A DNA stretch of 64,000 nucleotides from Micromonospora sp. HM5-17 (GCF_003762835.1 NZ_RJWA01000011.1:1-64000); one strand, 5' to 3'; numbered from the stretch's first letter, positions 11,990-21,365 are shown. The notes: generated by a model not told the origin, from the sequence alone. Numbers and translations: made by a program.

Positions 11990-13648
11990 TCAGTCCCGCA
12001 GGACGATCTCCTCGCGCATCGCCAGCAGCAGTTCCGCGCTGTCGTCGATGTTGCGCAGCGTGAAGAGCCCGCTGATGAGGCTGCCGTGGTCGGCCGCGGT
12101 GCAGACCACCACCGATTCGCCCCGCTCCCGGCCAACGCCGCAGCGGTGGTACTCACCCCGGACGCCCGTGTCGATGTCGCGGGTGTCGGTGACGCCGTAC
12201 TTCTTCTCGAACTGGCTGAACTCCTCGTCCACCGCGCCCTCGGGGTCGAGGCGGAAGCCGGTGGTGCCGAAGACGGTGACCCGCTTGCCGCGCCCGTCGC
12301 GGTACACGGCGGCGAAGGTCTCCTTGCTGAACCAGTTCCGCATCTCCAGGTCCGACCTGAGGTCGCTGGTGACCCGCTGGTCCTCCTGGCCGTCCTGGAG
12401 CCGGAGGTCCAGGACCTGCTCGGGGAGTGGGTCCGCCGGCCGGGCGGGGTACTGGGTCCAGATTGGCCAGAGGTAGTACCCGGGAAGGCCACAGCAGCAG
12501 GCGACGGTGAGCAGGGTCAGGGTCAGCATGACCCGGGGCCAGCGCCGCCGTCGTCGTGCCGGAGCGGGCGGCGGGCTCGGCGGTGCGGGCTGTGGCGGGG
12601 GCGCCGAGGGCCGCTTTCGCGTCACCGGCCGGGGTGGGGCCGCCGGTGGCGGCGGGGCGGCCGCCGTGGGCGGTCGTGGTGGTTCCCGGCGTGTCGCCCG
12701 CCCGGCCGGAGCCGGCTCCGGTGCCACCGACGATCGGGCCGAGGAACCGGGCCGGGGCTGTGGCGCCGGTGGGGGCGACCCGGGCAGGGCCGGGAAGCGT
12801 CGGGTCGCCGGAAGCTGACGGGGCGGCGGACCGGAGGGTCCCGCGGGTTCGGCCGGTGGGTGCGCCAGCCCGGCGGATGCGGAGTGGTCGACCGGCGGGT
12901 GGGACCCGGGGTCCAGGGACGGAAACGCAGCCGGTGTGACCCACGGGTCGTTGGCGACCCCGGCCCAGGGATCGACCGGCGTCGGCATCTCGGCCTCGTC
13001 CGGCTCCAGCGCCGGCATCCGCAGGGTCGGGTCGGGGCGACGCGCCGGGGCCGACGCCGGTACGCGTGGCGGGGGCGGCTCGTCGTCGCCGCGCCACCGA
13101 CGCTTGCGCCGGCTCGGTGGCGGCACCGCCGCCGAACCGGTCCAGCGGGGCGCGGCGACCCGGGTCGGCTCGGGGTCGGCCCCCGCCTCCGGGCCCGTGA
13201 CCGGGTCCGGCCCGCCGGTACGTGGTCCCGCCTCCCCGGCCGGGTTGTCGGCGTCGGTACGCGTCGCTGCGGCGTCGGCCGTGTCGGGCCGGGTCGACGG
13301 CACCGGGGCGGTGACGTCCGGGGGCGGCGCCACCTGGGTGACCTCGGGAGGCGTCGCCGGCTGCGCCGTGCCGGCCCGGGCGGGGAGGGTCGGCTCCGTG
13401 ACGTCGGGGCTCGCCGGGCTCGCGTCGCCGTCGTCGGCCGGGAGCCGTTCGGTCGCGTCCCCGTCCGGGCGGGTCGCCGCCTCGTCCCGGGACGGGTCGG
13501 GGTGGGCGGCGTCCTCGGTGGGGACGGTGGTGACCGCGGGGTCGCGATCGTCGCGACCACCGTCCGGTGCCGGCTGGGCCGGCTCCGACCGCCCGGGTGA
13601 GGTGGCTCGGCCCGCCGGCTGACCCTCGTCCGGCTGAGGCGGAAGCAT
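11990..13648 (-). CDS. Large Pro-rich membrane protein, paralogue of 286-1011
   Basis: 552 aa from ATG 13648, with AGGAGA upstream on the minus strand. Residues 1 to ~370 are low-complexity, rich in Pro, Ala, Thr, Asp and Arg, and probably disordered in the cytoplasm. One hydrophobic segment (VMLTLTLLTVACCCGLPGYY) follows an Arg-rich run near residue 375. The last ~150 residues form a domain that aligns by eye with the C-terminal domain of the protein at 286-1011, including two Cys in equivalent places (CGVGRE, VVCTAADHGSL). Function unknown. The three Cys in the membrane segment are unusual. Confidence 0.75.
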   Translation of the reverse strand: MLPPQPDEGQPAGRATSPGRSEPAQPAPDGGRDDRDPAVTTVPTEDAAHPDPSRDEAATRPDGDATERLPADDGDASPASPDVTEPTLPARAGTAQPATPPEVTQVAPPPDVTAPVPSTRPDTADAAATRTDADNPAGEAGPRTGGPDPVTGPEAGADPEPTRVAAPRWTGSAAVPPPSRRKRRWRGDDEPPPPRVPASAPARRPDPTLRMPALEPDEAEMPTPVDPWAGVANDPWVTPAAFPSLDPGSHPPVDHSASAGLAHPPAEPAGPSGPPPRQLPATRRFPALPGSPPPAPQPRPGSSARSSVAPEPAPAGRATRREPPRPPTAAAPPPPAAPPRPVTRKRPSAPPPQPAPPSPPPAPARRRRRWPRVMLTLTLLTVACCCGLPGYYLWPIWTQYPARPADPLPEQVLDLRLQDGQEDQRVTSDLRSDLEMRNWFSKETFAAVYRDGRGKRVTVFGTTGFRLDPEGAVDEEFSQFEKKYGVTDTRDIDTGVRGEYHRCGVGRERGESVVVCTAADHGSLISGLFTLRNIDDSAELLLAMREEIVLRD

Positions 13649-13813
13649 CGTGCGGATCTCCTCTCGCGCCGGTCCGAGGTTAGTACGGTCGTACCAGTTC
13701 GTCCGGTCGCGGTCCCGTGGTCCGTCGTGGGACGGGCGGCCCGGCCGCGTACGGCGGGTACGACGAGGGCTCGGGTTAGGGTTCCTACCCGACCGGGTCG
13801 CCGGGTGCGCGCG

Positions 13814-13819
13814 TACCCT
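13814..13819 (+). promoter_or_regulatory. Candidate -10 element upstream of the radical SAM pair
   Basis: TACCCT lies 44 nt before the ATG at 13864, in the 215-bp gap between divergent genes. It fits the actinobacterial TANNNT -10 pattern; no convincing -35 is seen. Confidence 0.35.
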
Positions 13820-13863
13820 GGGTGGTTGGTCGTGTCCCAGTGGATTTGGTTCCGGGAGGTCTC

Positions 13864-15849
13864 ATGAGCGTCGCGTCGGCTGCCGCGCGCAGGTCAGCGG
13901 CGATGACGGTCTGGCCGCAACTCGAACCGCTGCTGCCCCAGGTGAGCAAGCCGATCCAGTACGTCGGCGGCGAACTGGGCGCGGTGGTGAAGGACTGGGA
14001 TTCCGCGGCGGTCCGTTGGGCGCTGATGTACCCCGACGCGTACGAGGTGGGCCTGCCCAACCAGGGCGTGCAGATCCTCTACGAGGTGCTCAACGAGCTG
14101 CCGGACGTGCTGGCCGAACGGACGTACGCGGTCTGGCCGGACCTGGAGCGGCTGATGCGGGCGCACGGCGTGCCGCAGTTCACCGTCGAGGCACACCGGC
14201 CGGTCGGGGCGTTCGACCTGCTCGGTGTCTCGTTCGCCACCGAACTCGGCTACACCAACCTGCTCACCGCGCTCGACCTGGCCGGGATCCCGCTGCTGGC
14301 GGTCGACCGGACCGAGGCGCACCCGGTGGTCCTGGCCGGCGGGCACGCCGCGTTCAACCCGGAGCCGATCGCCGACTTCCTCGACGCGGCGGTTCTCGGG
14401 GACGGCGAGGAGGCCGTCCTGGAGATCACCGACATCGTCCGGGCCTGGAAGGAGGAGGGCCGCCCCGGGGGCCGGGACGAGCTGCTGCTGCGGCTGGCCC
14501 GGACCGAGAGCGTCTACGTGCCGCGCTTCTACGACGTCGACTACCTGCCCGACGGTCGGATCCGGCGGGTGGCGCCGAACCGGCCGGACGTCCCGTTCCG
14601 GGTGCACAAGCGCACGACGATGGACCTCGACGCCTGGCCGTACCCGAAGAAGCCGCTCGTGCCGCTCGCCGAGACCGTGCACGAGCGGTACGCGGTGGAG
14701 ATCTTCCGGGGCTGCACCCGGGGCTGCCGGTTCTGCCAGGCGGGCATGATCACCCGGCCGGTCCGGGAGCGGTCGATCACGACCGTGGGGCAGATGGTGC
14801 AGCAGGGGCTGGAATACTCCGGCTTCTCCGAGGTCGGGCTGCTGTCGCTGTCGTCGGCGGACCACTCGGAGATCGGCGACATCTGCTCCGGCCTGGCCGA
14901 GCGGTACGCGGGGACGAACGTGTCGCTCTCGCTGCCCTCCACCCGGGTGGACGCGTTCAACATCGAGCTGGCCCAGGAGCTGAGCCGCAACGGCCGGCGG
15001 ACCGGGCTCACCTTCGCGCCGGAGGGCGGCTCGGAGCGGATCCGCCGCGTGATCAACAAGATGGTGTCGGAAGAGGACCTCATCCGTACCGTCGTCACCG
15101 CGTACACCAACGGCTGGCGCCAGGTGAAGCTCTACTTCATGTGCGGCCTGCCGACCGAGACCGACGAGGATGTCCTGCAGATCGCCCGGCTCGCGCACGA
15201 GGTGATCAAGGCGGGCCGGGAGGCGACCGGGTCGAAGGACATCCGCTGCACGGTCTCGATCGGCGCGTTCGTGCCCAAGCCGCACACTCCGTTCCAGTGG
15301 GCGGCGATGGAGCGCCCCGAGGTGATCGACAACCGGCTCAAGCTGCTCAAGCAGGCGATCAACGCCGACCGGTCGCTGGGCCGGGCGATCGGCTTCCGGT
15401 ACCACGACGGCGAGCCCTCGTTGATCGAGGGCCTGCTGAGCCGGGGCGACCGCCGCGTCGGCGCGGTGATCCGGAAGGTCTGGGAGAACGGCGGCCGGTT
15501 CGACGGCTGGAGCGAGCACTTCTCCTTCCAGCGCTGGGTGGAGGCCGCCGCCGAGGTCCTGCCGCAGTTCGGTGTCGATCTCGACTGGTACACCGTCCGG
15601 GAGCGCGAGCAGACCGAGGTACTCCCCTGGGACCACCTCGACTCCGGCCTGGACAAGGACTGGCTCTGGCAGGACTGGCAGGACGCGTTGGCCGAGTACG
15701 AGCAGGACGACTGCCGCTGGACGCCGTGCTTCGACTGCGGCGTCTGCCCCTCGATGGACACCGAGATCCAGGTCGGGCCGACGGGTCGGAAGCTGCTGCC
15801 GCTGACCCCGGTCCGGGGCCTGCGTATGCCGGCGACGTCGTCCCGCTGA
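13864..15849 (+). CDS. TIGR03960 family B12-binding radical SAM protein
   Basis: 661 aa from ATG 13864, with GGAGG at 13855-13859. An N-terminal cobalamin-binding-like domain is followed by a radical SAM core with the CX3CX2C cluster motif at C284, C288 and C291 (GCTRGCRFC). The C-terminal region has a further Cys motif, CFDCGVC. Proteins of this family use S-adenosylmethionine and an iron-sulfur cluster; the substrate is not established. The next gene encodes the TIGR03936 partner, with which it is usually adjacent or fused. The partner relation suggests a shared, probably RNA- or ribosome-related, task, but that is inference. Confidence 0.92.
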   Translation: MSVASAAARRSAAMTVWPQLEPLLPQVSKPIQYVGGELGAVVKDWDSAAVRWALMYPDAYEVGLPNQGVQILYEVLNELPDVLAERTYAVWPDLERLMRAHGVPQFTVEAHRPVGAFDLLGVSFATELGYTNLLTALDLAGIPLLAVDRTEAHPVVLAGGHAAFNPEPIADFLDAAVLGDGEEAVLEITDIVRAWKEEGRPGGRDELLLRLARTESVYVPRFYDVDYLPDGRIRRVAPNRPDVPFRVHKRTTMDLDAWPYPKKPLVPLAETVHERYAVEIFRGCTRGCRFCQAGMITRPVRERSITTVGQMVQQGLEYSGFSEVGLLSLSSADHSEIGDICSGLAERYAGTNVSLSLPSTRVDAFNIELAQELSRNGRRTGLTFAPEGGSERIRRVINKMVSEEDLIRTVVTAYTNGWRQVKLYFMCGLPTETDEDVLQIARLAHEVIKAGREATGSKDIRCTVSIGAFVPKPHTPFQWAAMERPEVIDNRLKLLKQAINADRSLGRAIGFRYHDGEPSLIEGLLSRGDRRVGAVIRKVWENGGRFDGWSEHFSFQRWVEAAAEVLPQFGVDLDWYTVREREQTEVLPWDHLDSGLDKDWLWQDWQDALAEYEQDDCRWTPCFDCGVCPSMDTEIQVGPTGRKLLPLTPVRGLRMPATSSR

Positions 15850-15936
15850 CCGTTTCGACCCGACTCGGTCCGATCCGGCGGCCCGCGCCATCGATGACCG
15901 GAACGCCGGGACCACCATGTACCCCTAGGAGCAGCG

Positions 15937-16713
15937 ATCAGTAGCAAACCACAGCCCGAGGGCGGCCAGGCACCGGTCGTACAGCGGATCCGGATCAGGT
16001 ACGCCAAGCGGGGGCCGCTGAGGTTCACCTCGCACCGGGACTTCGCCCGCGCGTTCGAGCGGGCGCTGCGCCGGGCCGGCGTGCCGGTCGCGTACTCGCA
16101 GGGCTTCACGCCGCACCCCAAGATCTCCTACGCCAGCGCGGCGCCGACCGGGGTCGCCAGCGAGGCGGAGTACCTGGAGATCGGGCTCTGCGAGGAGGTG
16201 GACCCGGCGGAACTTCGGATCGCGCTCGACGCCGCGCTGTCGCCGGGCCTCGACATCCTCGACGCCGTCGTCGCCGGACCCGGGAGCCTCGCCGACCGGA
16301 TCGACGCGTCGCGGTGGCGGATCGAGCTGCCGGGTGTCGACCCGGCCGTCCTGCGCCACGCGGTGTCGGCGTTCCTGGCCGCTCCCGAGGTGCCGGTCGA
16401 GCGGATGACGAAGCAGGGCCGACGCGTCTTCGACGCGCGCGGCGCCGTGGTGAGCATCGATGTGATCTCCACGACCGAGGCACCTTCCGAGGTCGAGGGT
16501 GTACCGTGTGCGATACTCGAGGTGGTCGTGCGGCAGGTCACCCCGTCCGTACGACCCGATGACGTCCTTTCCGGCCTCCGCGTGGTGGCCGACCTGGCGC
16601 CGCCGGTGCCGCCTCGAGCGACCCGCCTGGCGCAGGGCACGCTGACCGCGCAGGGGGAGATCGTCGATCCGTTGGAGGCGGATCGCGACGGGGCAGCCAT
16701 CGGCGAACGCTAG
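15937..16713 (+). CDS. TIGR03936 family radical SAM-associated protein, apparent AUC start
   Basis: 258 aa if it starts at ATC 15937. The conserved N-terminus (QRIRIRYAKRG, then LRFTSHRDFARAFERALRR) lies upstream of the first ATG/GTG/TTG in frame (GTG 16081), so the usual start would delete a core part. Reading back to the in-frame stop at 15895-15897 there is no ATG, GTG or TTG. ATC at 15937 has an ideal AGGAG at 15927-15931, 5 nt away, so it is the best start. The protein has no Cys cluster and acts with the upstream TIGR03960 protein. A three-codon frame (ATG at 15917 to TAG at 15926-15928) ends at the Shine-Dalgarno sequence. Confidence 0.85.
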   Translation: MSSKPQPEGGQAPVVQRIRIRYAKRGPLRFTSHRDFARAFERALRRAGVPVAYSQGFTPHPKISYASAAPTGVASEAEYLEIGLCEEVDPAELRIALDAALSPGLDILDAVVAGPGSLADRIDASRWRIELPGVDPAVLRHAVSAFLAAPEVPVERMTKQGRRVFDARGAVVSIDVISTTEAPSEVEGVPCAILEVVVRQVTPSVRPDDVLSGLRVVADLAPPVPPRATRLAQGTLTAQGEIVDPLEADRDGAAIGER

Positions 16714-16848
16714 CCGGAGGTCCGGCCGGCGGTCAGGCAGGCAGACTTCGGTGGCCGGTCACCTCGACGCGTCGCCGGAAATACTTTGCGGCATCCCTGC
16801 GTGGCAGCGCTCACCCGCGCCCGGGGAGGCCAGAACTGGAGAACGCCC

Positions 16849-19800
16849 ATGCTCGAGAACGAGCCCGAGGGCGGGGAGCGTACCGGCGCAGAGCCGGGCA
16901 ACGTGACCGCCAACGAGATCAGTAGCGAGGCGCCGGCACGGCGCACCCGTACCACGCGGCGCCGCACCTCGGCACCGCCGAGCGAGCCGGCCCCGACCGG
17001 CGTACCGGTCGAGGCACCCACCTCCGTCCGCGCCACCAGCGGTGAGGCGGCCGACGCCGAGGTGCTCGCCCCGGTCACCGGGGACACCGAGAGCACGGCG
17101 AAGGCGCCCCGTCGCCGTCGCAAGGCCACCACCGCCGACAAGGGGGCCGCATCCGCGTCGGCCGAGGCCGCCGCGACCGGCGCGTCGGGTGCGGCGGCCG
17201 GCGGTCCCGGTGACGCGGCCGACGCGACCGCCGCCGGAGGTGATACCGACGCCGCCGGGGGCGGGGTCCCCGACGGGGCGACCGGCGCCAGCTCCGCCCC
17301 GGACGGTGGTACCGGCCCCTCGGCGGCCGGGAGTGCGGCCGAGGCGGAACAGGCTGGTCCGGCCGCGCCGGCCGGTGGTGCCGCGGAGACGGCGGCCGGG
17401 GAGGCGGCTGCGCCGGTCAAGGTGACCCGTACGCGACGTAAGAAGGCGGCTGCTCCGGCGGCGCCGCCCGCGGCGTCCAGCGTCGGGACGGCGTCCGGCG
17501 AGCACGGCGCCCCCGCGGGGCAGCCGGAGACGGGATCGGAGCCGCCGGTGGCCGGAGGGGGGGCCCCGGGTGTCACCGGTGCCGCCGGTACCGGCGGTGA
17601 CGCCGCGTCGCCCACCGGTGCGTCGCCCACCGGCGCGGCGCCGACCGGGAGCGGCACCGAGCCGGCCGTGGTCCGCGAGACGGGGACCGGTGCGGCCGGG
17701 ACCGGCGAGGAGGAGCCACGGCGCCGCCGGGCGGTGCTCTCCGCGCCGACCGTGTTGTTCATGGCTCCGGAGCCGGAGGCGCCGACCTCGCGGGCGGCCG
17801 AGCCGGCCGCCGGCCGCCCGGAGGGCGACGAGGCCGAACCGGGCGAACCAGCCGAGACCGTACGCCGTCGTCGCCGCGGGCGCCGCACCACGGAGCCGGC
17901 CGAGCCCGAGATCGAGGCGGAGGCGGAGCCGGAGCCGGTCGTCGCGGGCGAGGAGCCCGCCGAGGTGGCGGAACGGGACGAGGACGAGGAGACGGTCACC
18001 AGCCGCCGTCGGCGCCGCCGCGGTCGCCGTGGCCGTGGCCGTGGCAAGGGCACCCCCGACGACGTCGAGGAGGTCGAGGAGGCGCCGTCCGGTCAGACCG
18101 AGGTCCCGGCCGTGCCCGGTGAGGGCGAGGACGAGGAGGCCGAGGTCGCGGTCGACGGCGTGACGCGCCGGCGCCGGCGCCGGCGGCGCAAGGGCTCCGG
18201 GGAGACCGAGAGCGTCGCCGAGGACGGCGTACCCACGGTCATCAAGATCCGCGAGCCGAGGAAGACCGTCGACGAGGTTCAGGGCGTCTCCGGTTCGACC
18301 CGGCTGGAGGCCAAGCGGCAGCGCCGCCGGGACGGGCGCGAGCAGCGGCGTACCCGGCCGCCGATCCTGACCGAGTCGGAGTTCCTGGCCCGCCGGGAGG
18401 CGGTCGACCGGGTGATGGTGATCCGCCAGCGCGGCGACCGGACCCAGATCGCCGTCCTCGAGGACGGGGTGCTGGTCGAGCACTACGTCAGCCGGGCGTC
18501 CTCCGGCACGATGGCCGGCAATGTCTACCTCGGCAAGGTCCAGAACGTGCTGCCGAGCATGGAGGCGGCCTTCGTCGACGTCGGGCGTGGGCGTAACGCG
18601 GTGCTGTACGCCGGGGAGGTCAACTGGGACATCACCGGCCTCGAGGGCCGGGCGCGCTCGATCGAGCAGGCGCTGCGCTCCGGTGACTCCGTGCTGGTGC
18701 AGGTCACCAAGGACCCGATCGGGCACAAGGGGGCACGGCTGACCAGCCACATCGCCCTCTCCGGCCGGCATCTGGTCTACGTTCCGCACGGCAACGCCTC
18801 CGGCATCAGCCGTAAGCTGCCGGACACCGAACGCAAGCGGCTCCGTGACATCCTCAAGAAGCTGGTACCGGACGGGGCCGGCGTCATCGTCCGGACCGCC
18901 GCCGAGGGGGCGACCGAGGACGAACTGGCCCGGGACGTCAAGCGGCTCCAGGCGCAGTGGGAGGACATCCAGGCCAAGGCCGCCGCGGGGGGCGCCCCGA
19001 TGCTCCTCTACGAGGAGCCGGACCTGGTGATCCGGGTGGTCCGGGACCTCTTCAACGAGGACTTCCGTGAACTCATCGTGCAGGGTGACGAGGCGTACGA
19101 CATGGTCGAGTCGTACCTCTCGCACGTCTCGCCGGACCTGGTGCCCCGGCTGCGCCGACACACCGGCACCGTCGACGTCTTTGCCGAGCGCCGGATCGAC
19201 GAGCAGATCCTCAAGGGCCTGGACCGGAAGGTCTTCCTGCCCTCGGGCGGCCACCTGGTGATCGACCGTACCGAGGCGATGACCGTCATCGACGTCAACA
19301 CCGGCAAGTACACCGGTGCGGGCGGCAACCTGGAGGAGACGGTCACCCGCAACAACCTGGAGGCGGCGGAGGAGATCGTCCGCCAGCTCCGGCTGCGGGA
19401 CCTGGGCGGCATTATCGTGATCGACTTCATCGACATGGTCCTGGAGTCGAACCGCGAACTGGTGTTGCGCCGGCTCACCGAGTGCCTGGGCCGGGACCGC
19501 ACCAAGCACCAGGTCACCGAGATCACCTCGCTCGGTCTGGTGCAGATGACTCGCAAGCGGATCGGCGCTGGCCTGCTGGAGGCGTTCAGCGAGACCTGCG
19601 AGTGTTGCAAGGGCCGCGGTGTGATCATCCACACCGAGCCGGTGCCGGAGAAGCCCCGGTCCGGCGCCGGCGACAGGGTCAAGGCGGTGGCCTCGGCGGC
19701 CACCAACGCTCCCGCGACCAGTGCCCCGGCCACCAACGCCTCCGCGACCAGCGCCCCGGCCGGCAACGCTCCCGCGACCAGCGCTCCGACGGCGTCGGCC

Positions 19801-20109
19801 GAACCGGCGGCGGCACCGGTCGCGCCGACCCGGCGCCGGGGCCGCAAGGCCGCCTCGGAACGGGTCGTCGTCGAGGCCTCGGACTACCAGGACACCATGG
19901 GGTACGACCTGTCCCGGTACGAGGCCGAGTCGCCCTCGACCCCGGACGCCGCCGAGACTCCGGCAGCGGAGCCGATGCGGCTGGCCGGCCCGGGGGATCC
20001 GGACGCCCTCCCGGAGAACGGTGACCTGGACGCGGACGCCGACGTGGTGGAGCCCGGCGCGCGGCGGCGGATCCGGCGCGGCAGTGTCCGGCGGCGGACC
20101 CGGCCCTGA
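16849..20109 (+). CDS. rne: Ribonuclease E/G family endoribonuclease
   Basis: 1086 aa. Starts at ATG 16849 with GGAGA just upstream. Residues 1 to ~500 are low-complexity (Ala/Gly/Thr, acidic runs and RRRRR clusters), as in other actinobacterial RNase E, and are probably a disordered RNA/protein-binding arm. The catalytic half follows: an S1 domain (GNVYLGKV, FVDVGRGRNAVLY), and the DNase I-like domain with the metal-binding aspartates D815 (VIDVN) and D859 (IVIDFIDM). The zinc-link is C917-E-C-C920. A Pro/Ala/Thr repeat lies near residues 951-980. It matures rRNA/tRNA and starts mRNA decay. Confidence 0.95.
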   Translation: MLENEPEGGERTGAEPGNVTANEISSEAPARRTRTTRRRTSAPPSEPAPTGVPVEAPTSVRATSGEAADAEVLAPVTGDTESTAKAPRRRRKATTADKGAASASAEAAATGASGAAAGGPGDAADATAAGGDTDAAGGGVPDGATGASSAPDGGTGPSAAGSAAEAEQAGPAAPAGGAAETAAGEAAAPVKVTRTRRKKAAAPAAPPAASSVGTASGEHGAPAGQPETGSEPPVAGGGAPGVTGAAGTGGDAASPTGASPTGAAPTGSGTEPAVVRETGTGAAGTGEEEPRRRRAVLSAPTVLFMAPEPEAPTSRAAEPAAGRPEGDEAEPGEPAETVRRRRRGRRTTEPAEPEIEAEAEPEPVVAGEEPAEVAERDEDEETVTSRRRRRRGRRGRGRGKGTPDDVEEVEEAPSGQTEVPAVPGEGEDEEAEVAVDGVTRRRRRRRRKGSGETESVAEDGVPTVIKIREPRKTVDEVQGVSGSTRLEAKRQRRRDGREQRRTRPPILTESEFLARREAVDRVMVIRQRGDRTQIAVLEDGVLVEHYVSRASSGTMAGNVYLGKVQNVLPSMEAAFVDVGRGRNAVLYAGEVNWDITGLEGRARSIEQALRSGDSVLVQVTKDPIGHKGARLTSHIALSGRHLVYVPHGNASGISRKLPDTERKRLRDILKKLVPDGAGVIVRTAAEGATEDELARDVKRLQAQWEDIQAKAAAGGAPMLLYEEPDLVIRVVRDLFNEDFRELIVQGDEAYDMVESYLSHVSPDLVPRLRRHTGTVDVFAERRIDEQILKGLDRKVFLPSGGHLVIDRTEAMTVIDVNTGKYTGAGGNLEETVTRNNLEAAEEIVRQLRLRDLGGIIVIDFIDMVLESNRELVLRRLTECLGRDRTKHQVTEITSLGLVQMTRKRIGAGLLEAFSETCECCKGRGVIIHTEPVPEKPRSGAGDRVKAVASAATNAPATSAPATNASATSAPAGNAPATSAPTASAEPAAAPVAPTRRRGRKAASERVVVEASDYQDTMGYDLSRYEAESPSTPDAAETPAAEPMRLAGPGDPDALPENGDLDADADVVEPGARRRIRRGSVRRRTRP
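19699..19788 (+). repeat. Three tandem 30-bp repeats within rne
   Basis: Units at 19699-19728, 19729-19758 and 19759-19788 are in frame and encode ATNAPATSAP, ATNASATSAP and AGNAPATSAP. They sit in the disordered tail after the zinc-link and differ from each other at a few bases. Confidence 0.85.
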
Positions 20110-20310
20110 CGGCGGCCCGGATCCGGCCCGGCGACCGGTGTGCCCCCGGCGCCGCGATGGGTGGCTGGCCGGTTCACCCGGCGGCGTCCGGTGACGGCTG
20201 GGATGATTGCGGAGGATGTGGCTAGGCTGACCACGTCCTGCGCCATCGTCGATCGGCCCCGGCCCCGCCGGCCGGCCAGGACGGGCCATCCCGCTCGGAG
20301 GAGACGAAAC

Positions 20311-20838
20311 ATGCGACGCCTGCTGGTGACCGCCGCCCTCGCCGCTGCCCTGGTCACGGCCGCGGCGTGCTCCAGCGAGCGGGACGGTGTGGACGGCCTT
20401 CCGGCGGCCGGCACCGGCGCCCCGACCGGTACGTCCTCCGCGGCGGCCCCGGAGCCGAGCTCGGGGCCGACCGGTTCGCCCGGCGCCGCGGAGACCGGTC
20501 CGGCCGGGGGCAACGCCAAGGAGGTCTGCGAGGCGGCCACCAAGGCCAGCGCCGACTCGGTGCGCACCTTCATCGAGGAGCTGGGCAAGTCGTTGCAGGC
20601 GGCGGCGGCGAACGACGCCGCCGCGGCCGAGGCCGCACAGCGCAGGGCGGAGGAGGCGTTGCGCACGTGGGGCAACGTCATGCGCGAACAGTCGGTCCGG
20701 GCCACCGACGCGCGGCTGAAGGCGGTACTGGCCGAGATCGGTACCGAGGTGTCGAGGATGAAGGCCAGCGTCGAGTCCGTCGACGAGACCAAGCTCGACC
20801 AGCTGCAGCAGCGGTTGGACCAGCTCTGCGGGGCCTGA
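20311..20838 (+). CDS. Putative lipoprotein, small secreted helical protein
   Basis: 175 aa from ATG 20311, with GGAGGAG upstream. An N-terminal signal (MRRLLVTAALAAALV) ends in TAAAC, a plausible lipobox with the lipid-modified Cys at about residue 23. A Gly/Pro/Thr-rich spacer is followed by an Ala/Glu/Lys/Gln-rich helical region (about 65-175) that looks like a coiled coil, with heptad-like DQLQQRLDQL at the end. There is one more Cys in VCEAA and one near the C-terminus (LCGA), which could form a disulfide. Function unknown. Confidence 0.8.
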   Translation: MRRLLVTAALAAALVTAAACSSERDGVDGLPAAGTGAPTGTSSAAAPEPSSGPTGSPGAAETGPAGGNAKEVCEAATKASADSVRTFIEELGKSLQAAAANDAAAAEAAQRRAEEALRTWGNVMREQSVRATDARLKAVLAEIGTEVSRMKASVESVDETKLDQLQQRLDQLCGA

Positions 20839-20882
20839 GCGGCCGGACCGGGTCCCGGATCCGGGGCGGGAGCGGGGCCGGT

Positions 20883-20912
20883 TTGAGGCGCGAAGCGGTC
20901 ATGGCGTACGCT
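20883..20912 (+). promoter_or_regulatory. Candidate promoter of rplU-rpmA
   Basis: TTGAGG (20883-20888) and TACGCT (20907-20912) are separated by 18 nt, a good fit to a housekeeping sigma-factor promoter. It lies about 115 nt before rplU and would give a leader that contains the hairpin at 20964-21001. Confidence 0.6.
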
Positions 20913-20963
20913 TGCCTGCGGCGCACATGACGCGCCATGTTCTCGCGTGCCCGCTCCGCACCC

Positions 20964-21001
20964 GCTGCGGTGGGTGGGCCCTCGCGAACACCACCCGCAG
21001 C
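20964..21001 (+). promoter_or_regulatory. Hairpin in the rplU leader
   Basis: GCTGCGG (20964-20970) pairs with CCGCAGC (20995-21001) and further weaker pairs extend inward. It sits directly before the AGGGAG ribosome-binding site of rplU, so it could be a ribosomal-protein leader that controls translation. No known leader family was recognised. Confidence 0.35.
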
Positions 21002-21026
21002 CTCAACGACAGGGAGTCCGCGTCCG

Positions 21027-21335
21027 ATGTACGCGATCGTCAAGACCGGCGGCAAGCAGTACAAGGTCGCCGAGGGCGACGTGATCGAGGTCGAGAAGCT
21101 GGCCGGACAGCCCGGTGACGCGGTCTCACTGCCCGCCGTGCTTCTGGTCGACGGTGACGACCTGGTGACCGACGCGGCGAGGCTGGCCAACGTCTCGGTG
21201 TCCGGCGAGATCGCCGCGCACGTCAAGGGTCCGAAGATCCGGATCCACAAGTTCAAGAGCAAGACCGGCTACCACAAGCGCCAGGGTCACCGGCAGCCGT
21301 TGACCCGGGTCAAGGTGACCGGGATTACCAAGTAA
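21027..21335 (+). CDS. rplU: Large-subunit ribosomal protein L21
   Basis: 102 aa. Starts [14 protein letters not shown], the hallmark of bL21, and ends in the [17 protein letters not shown] signature. ATG 21027 is preceded by AGGGAG at 21011-21016. Binds 23S rRNA in the 50S subunit. First gene of rplU-rpmA, with a 30-bp gap; obgE follows downstream after a strong hairpin, as in most bacteria. Confidence 0.98.
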   Translation: MYAIVKTGGKQYKVAEGDVIEVEKLAGQPGDAVSLPAVLLVDGDDLVTDAARLANVSVSGEIAAHVKGPKIRIHKFKSKTGYHKRQGHRQPLTRVKVTGITK

Positions 21336-21365
21336 GCGTTCAGCGGAAAGTTAGGTCGTCCTCAG

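Noticed and set aside
19699-19788. CRISPR-like spaced repeats in rne
   Set aside because: Tandem 30-bp units without spacers, in frame with the RNase E tail; not a CRISPR array.
16759-20289. Minus-strand open frame of 1176 codons opposite rne
   Set aside because: Mirror of RNase E coding sequence; low-complexity Gly/Arg/Leu translation with no motif.
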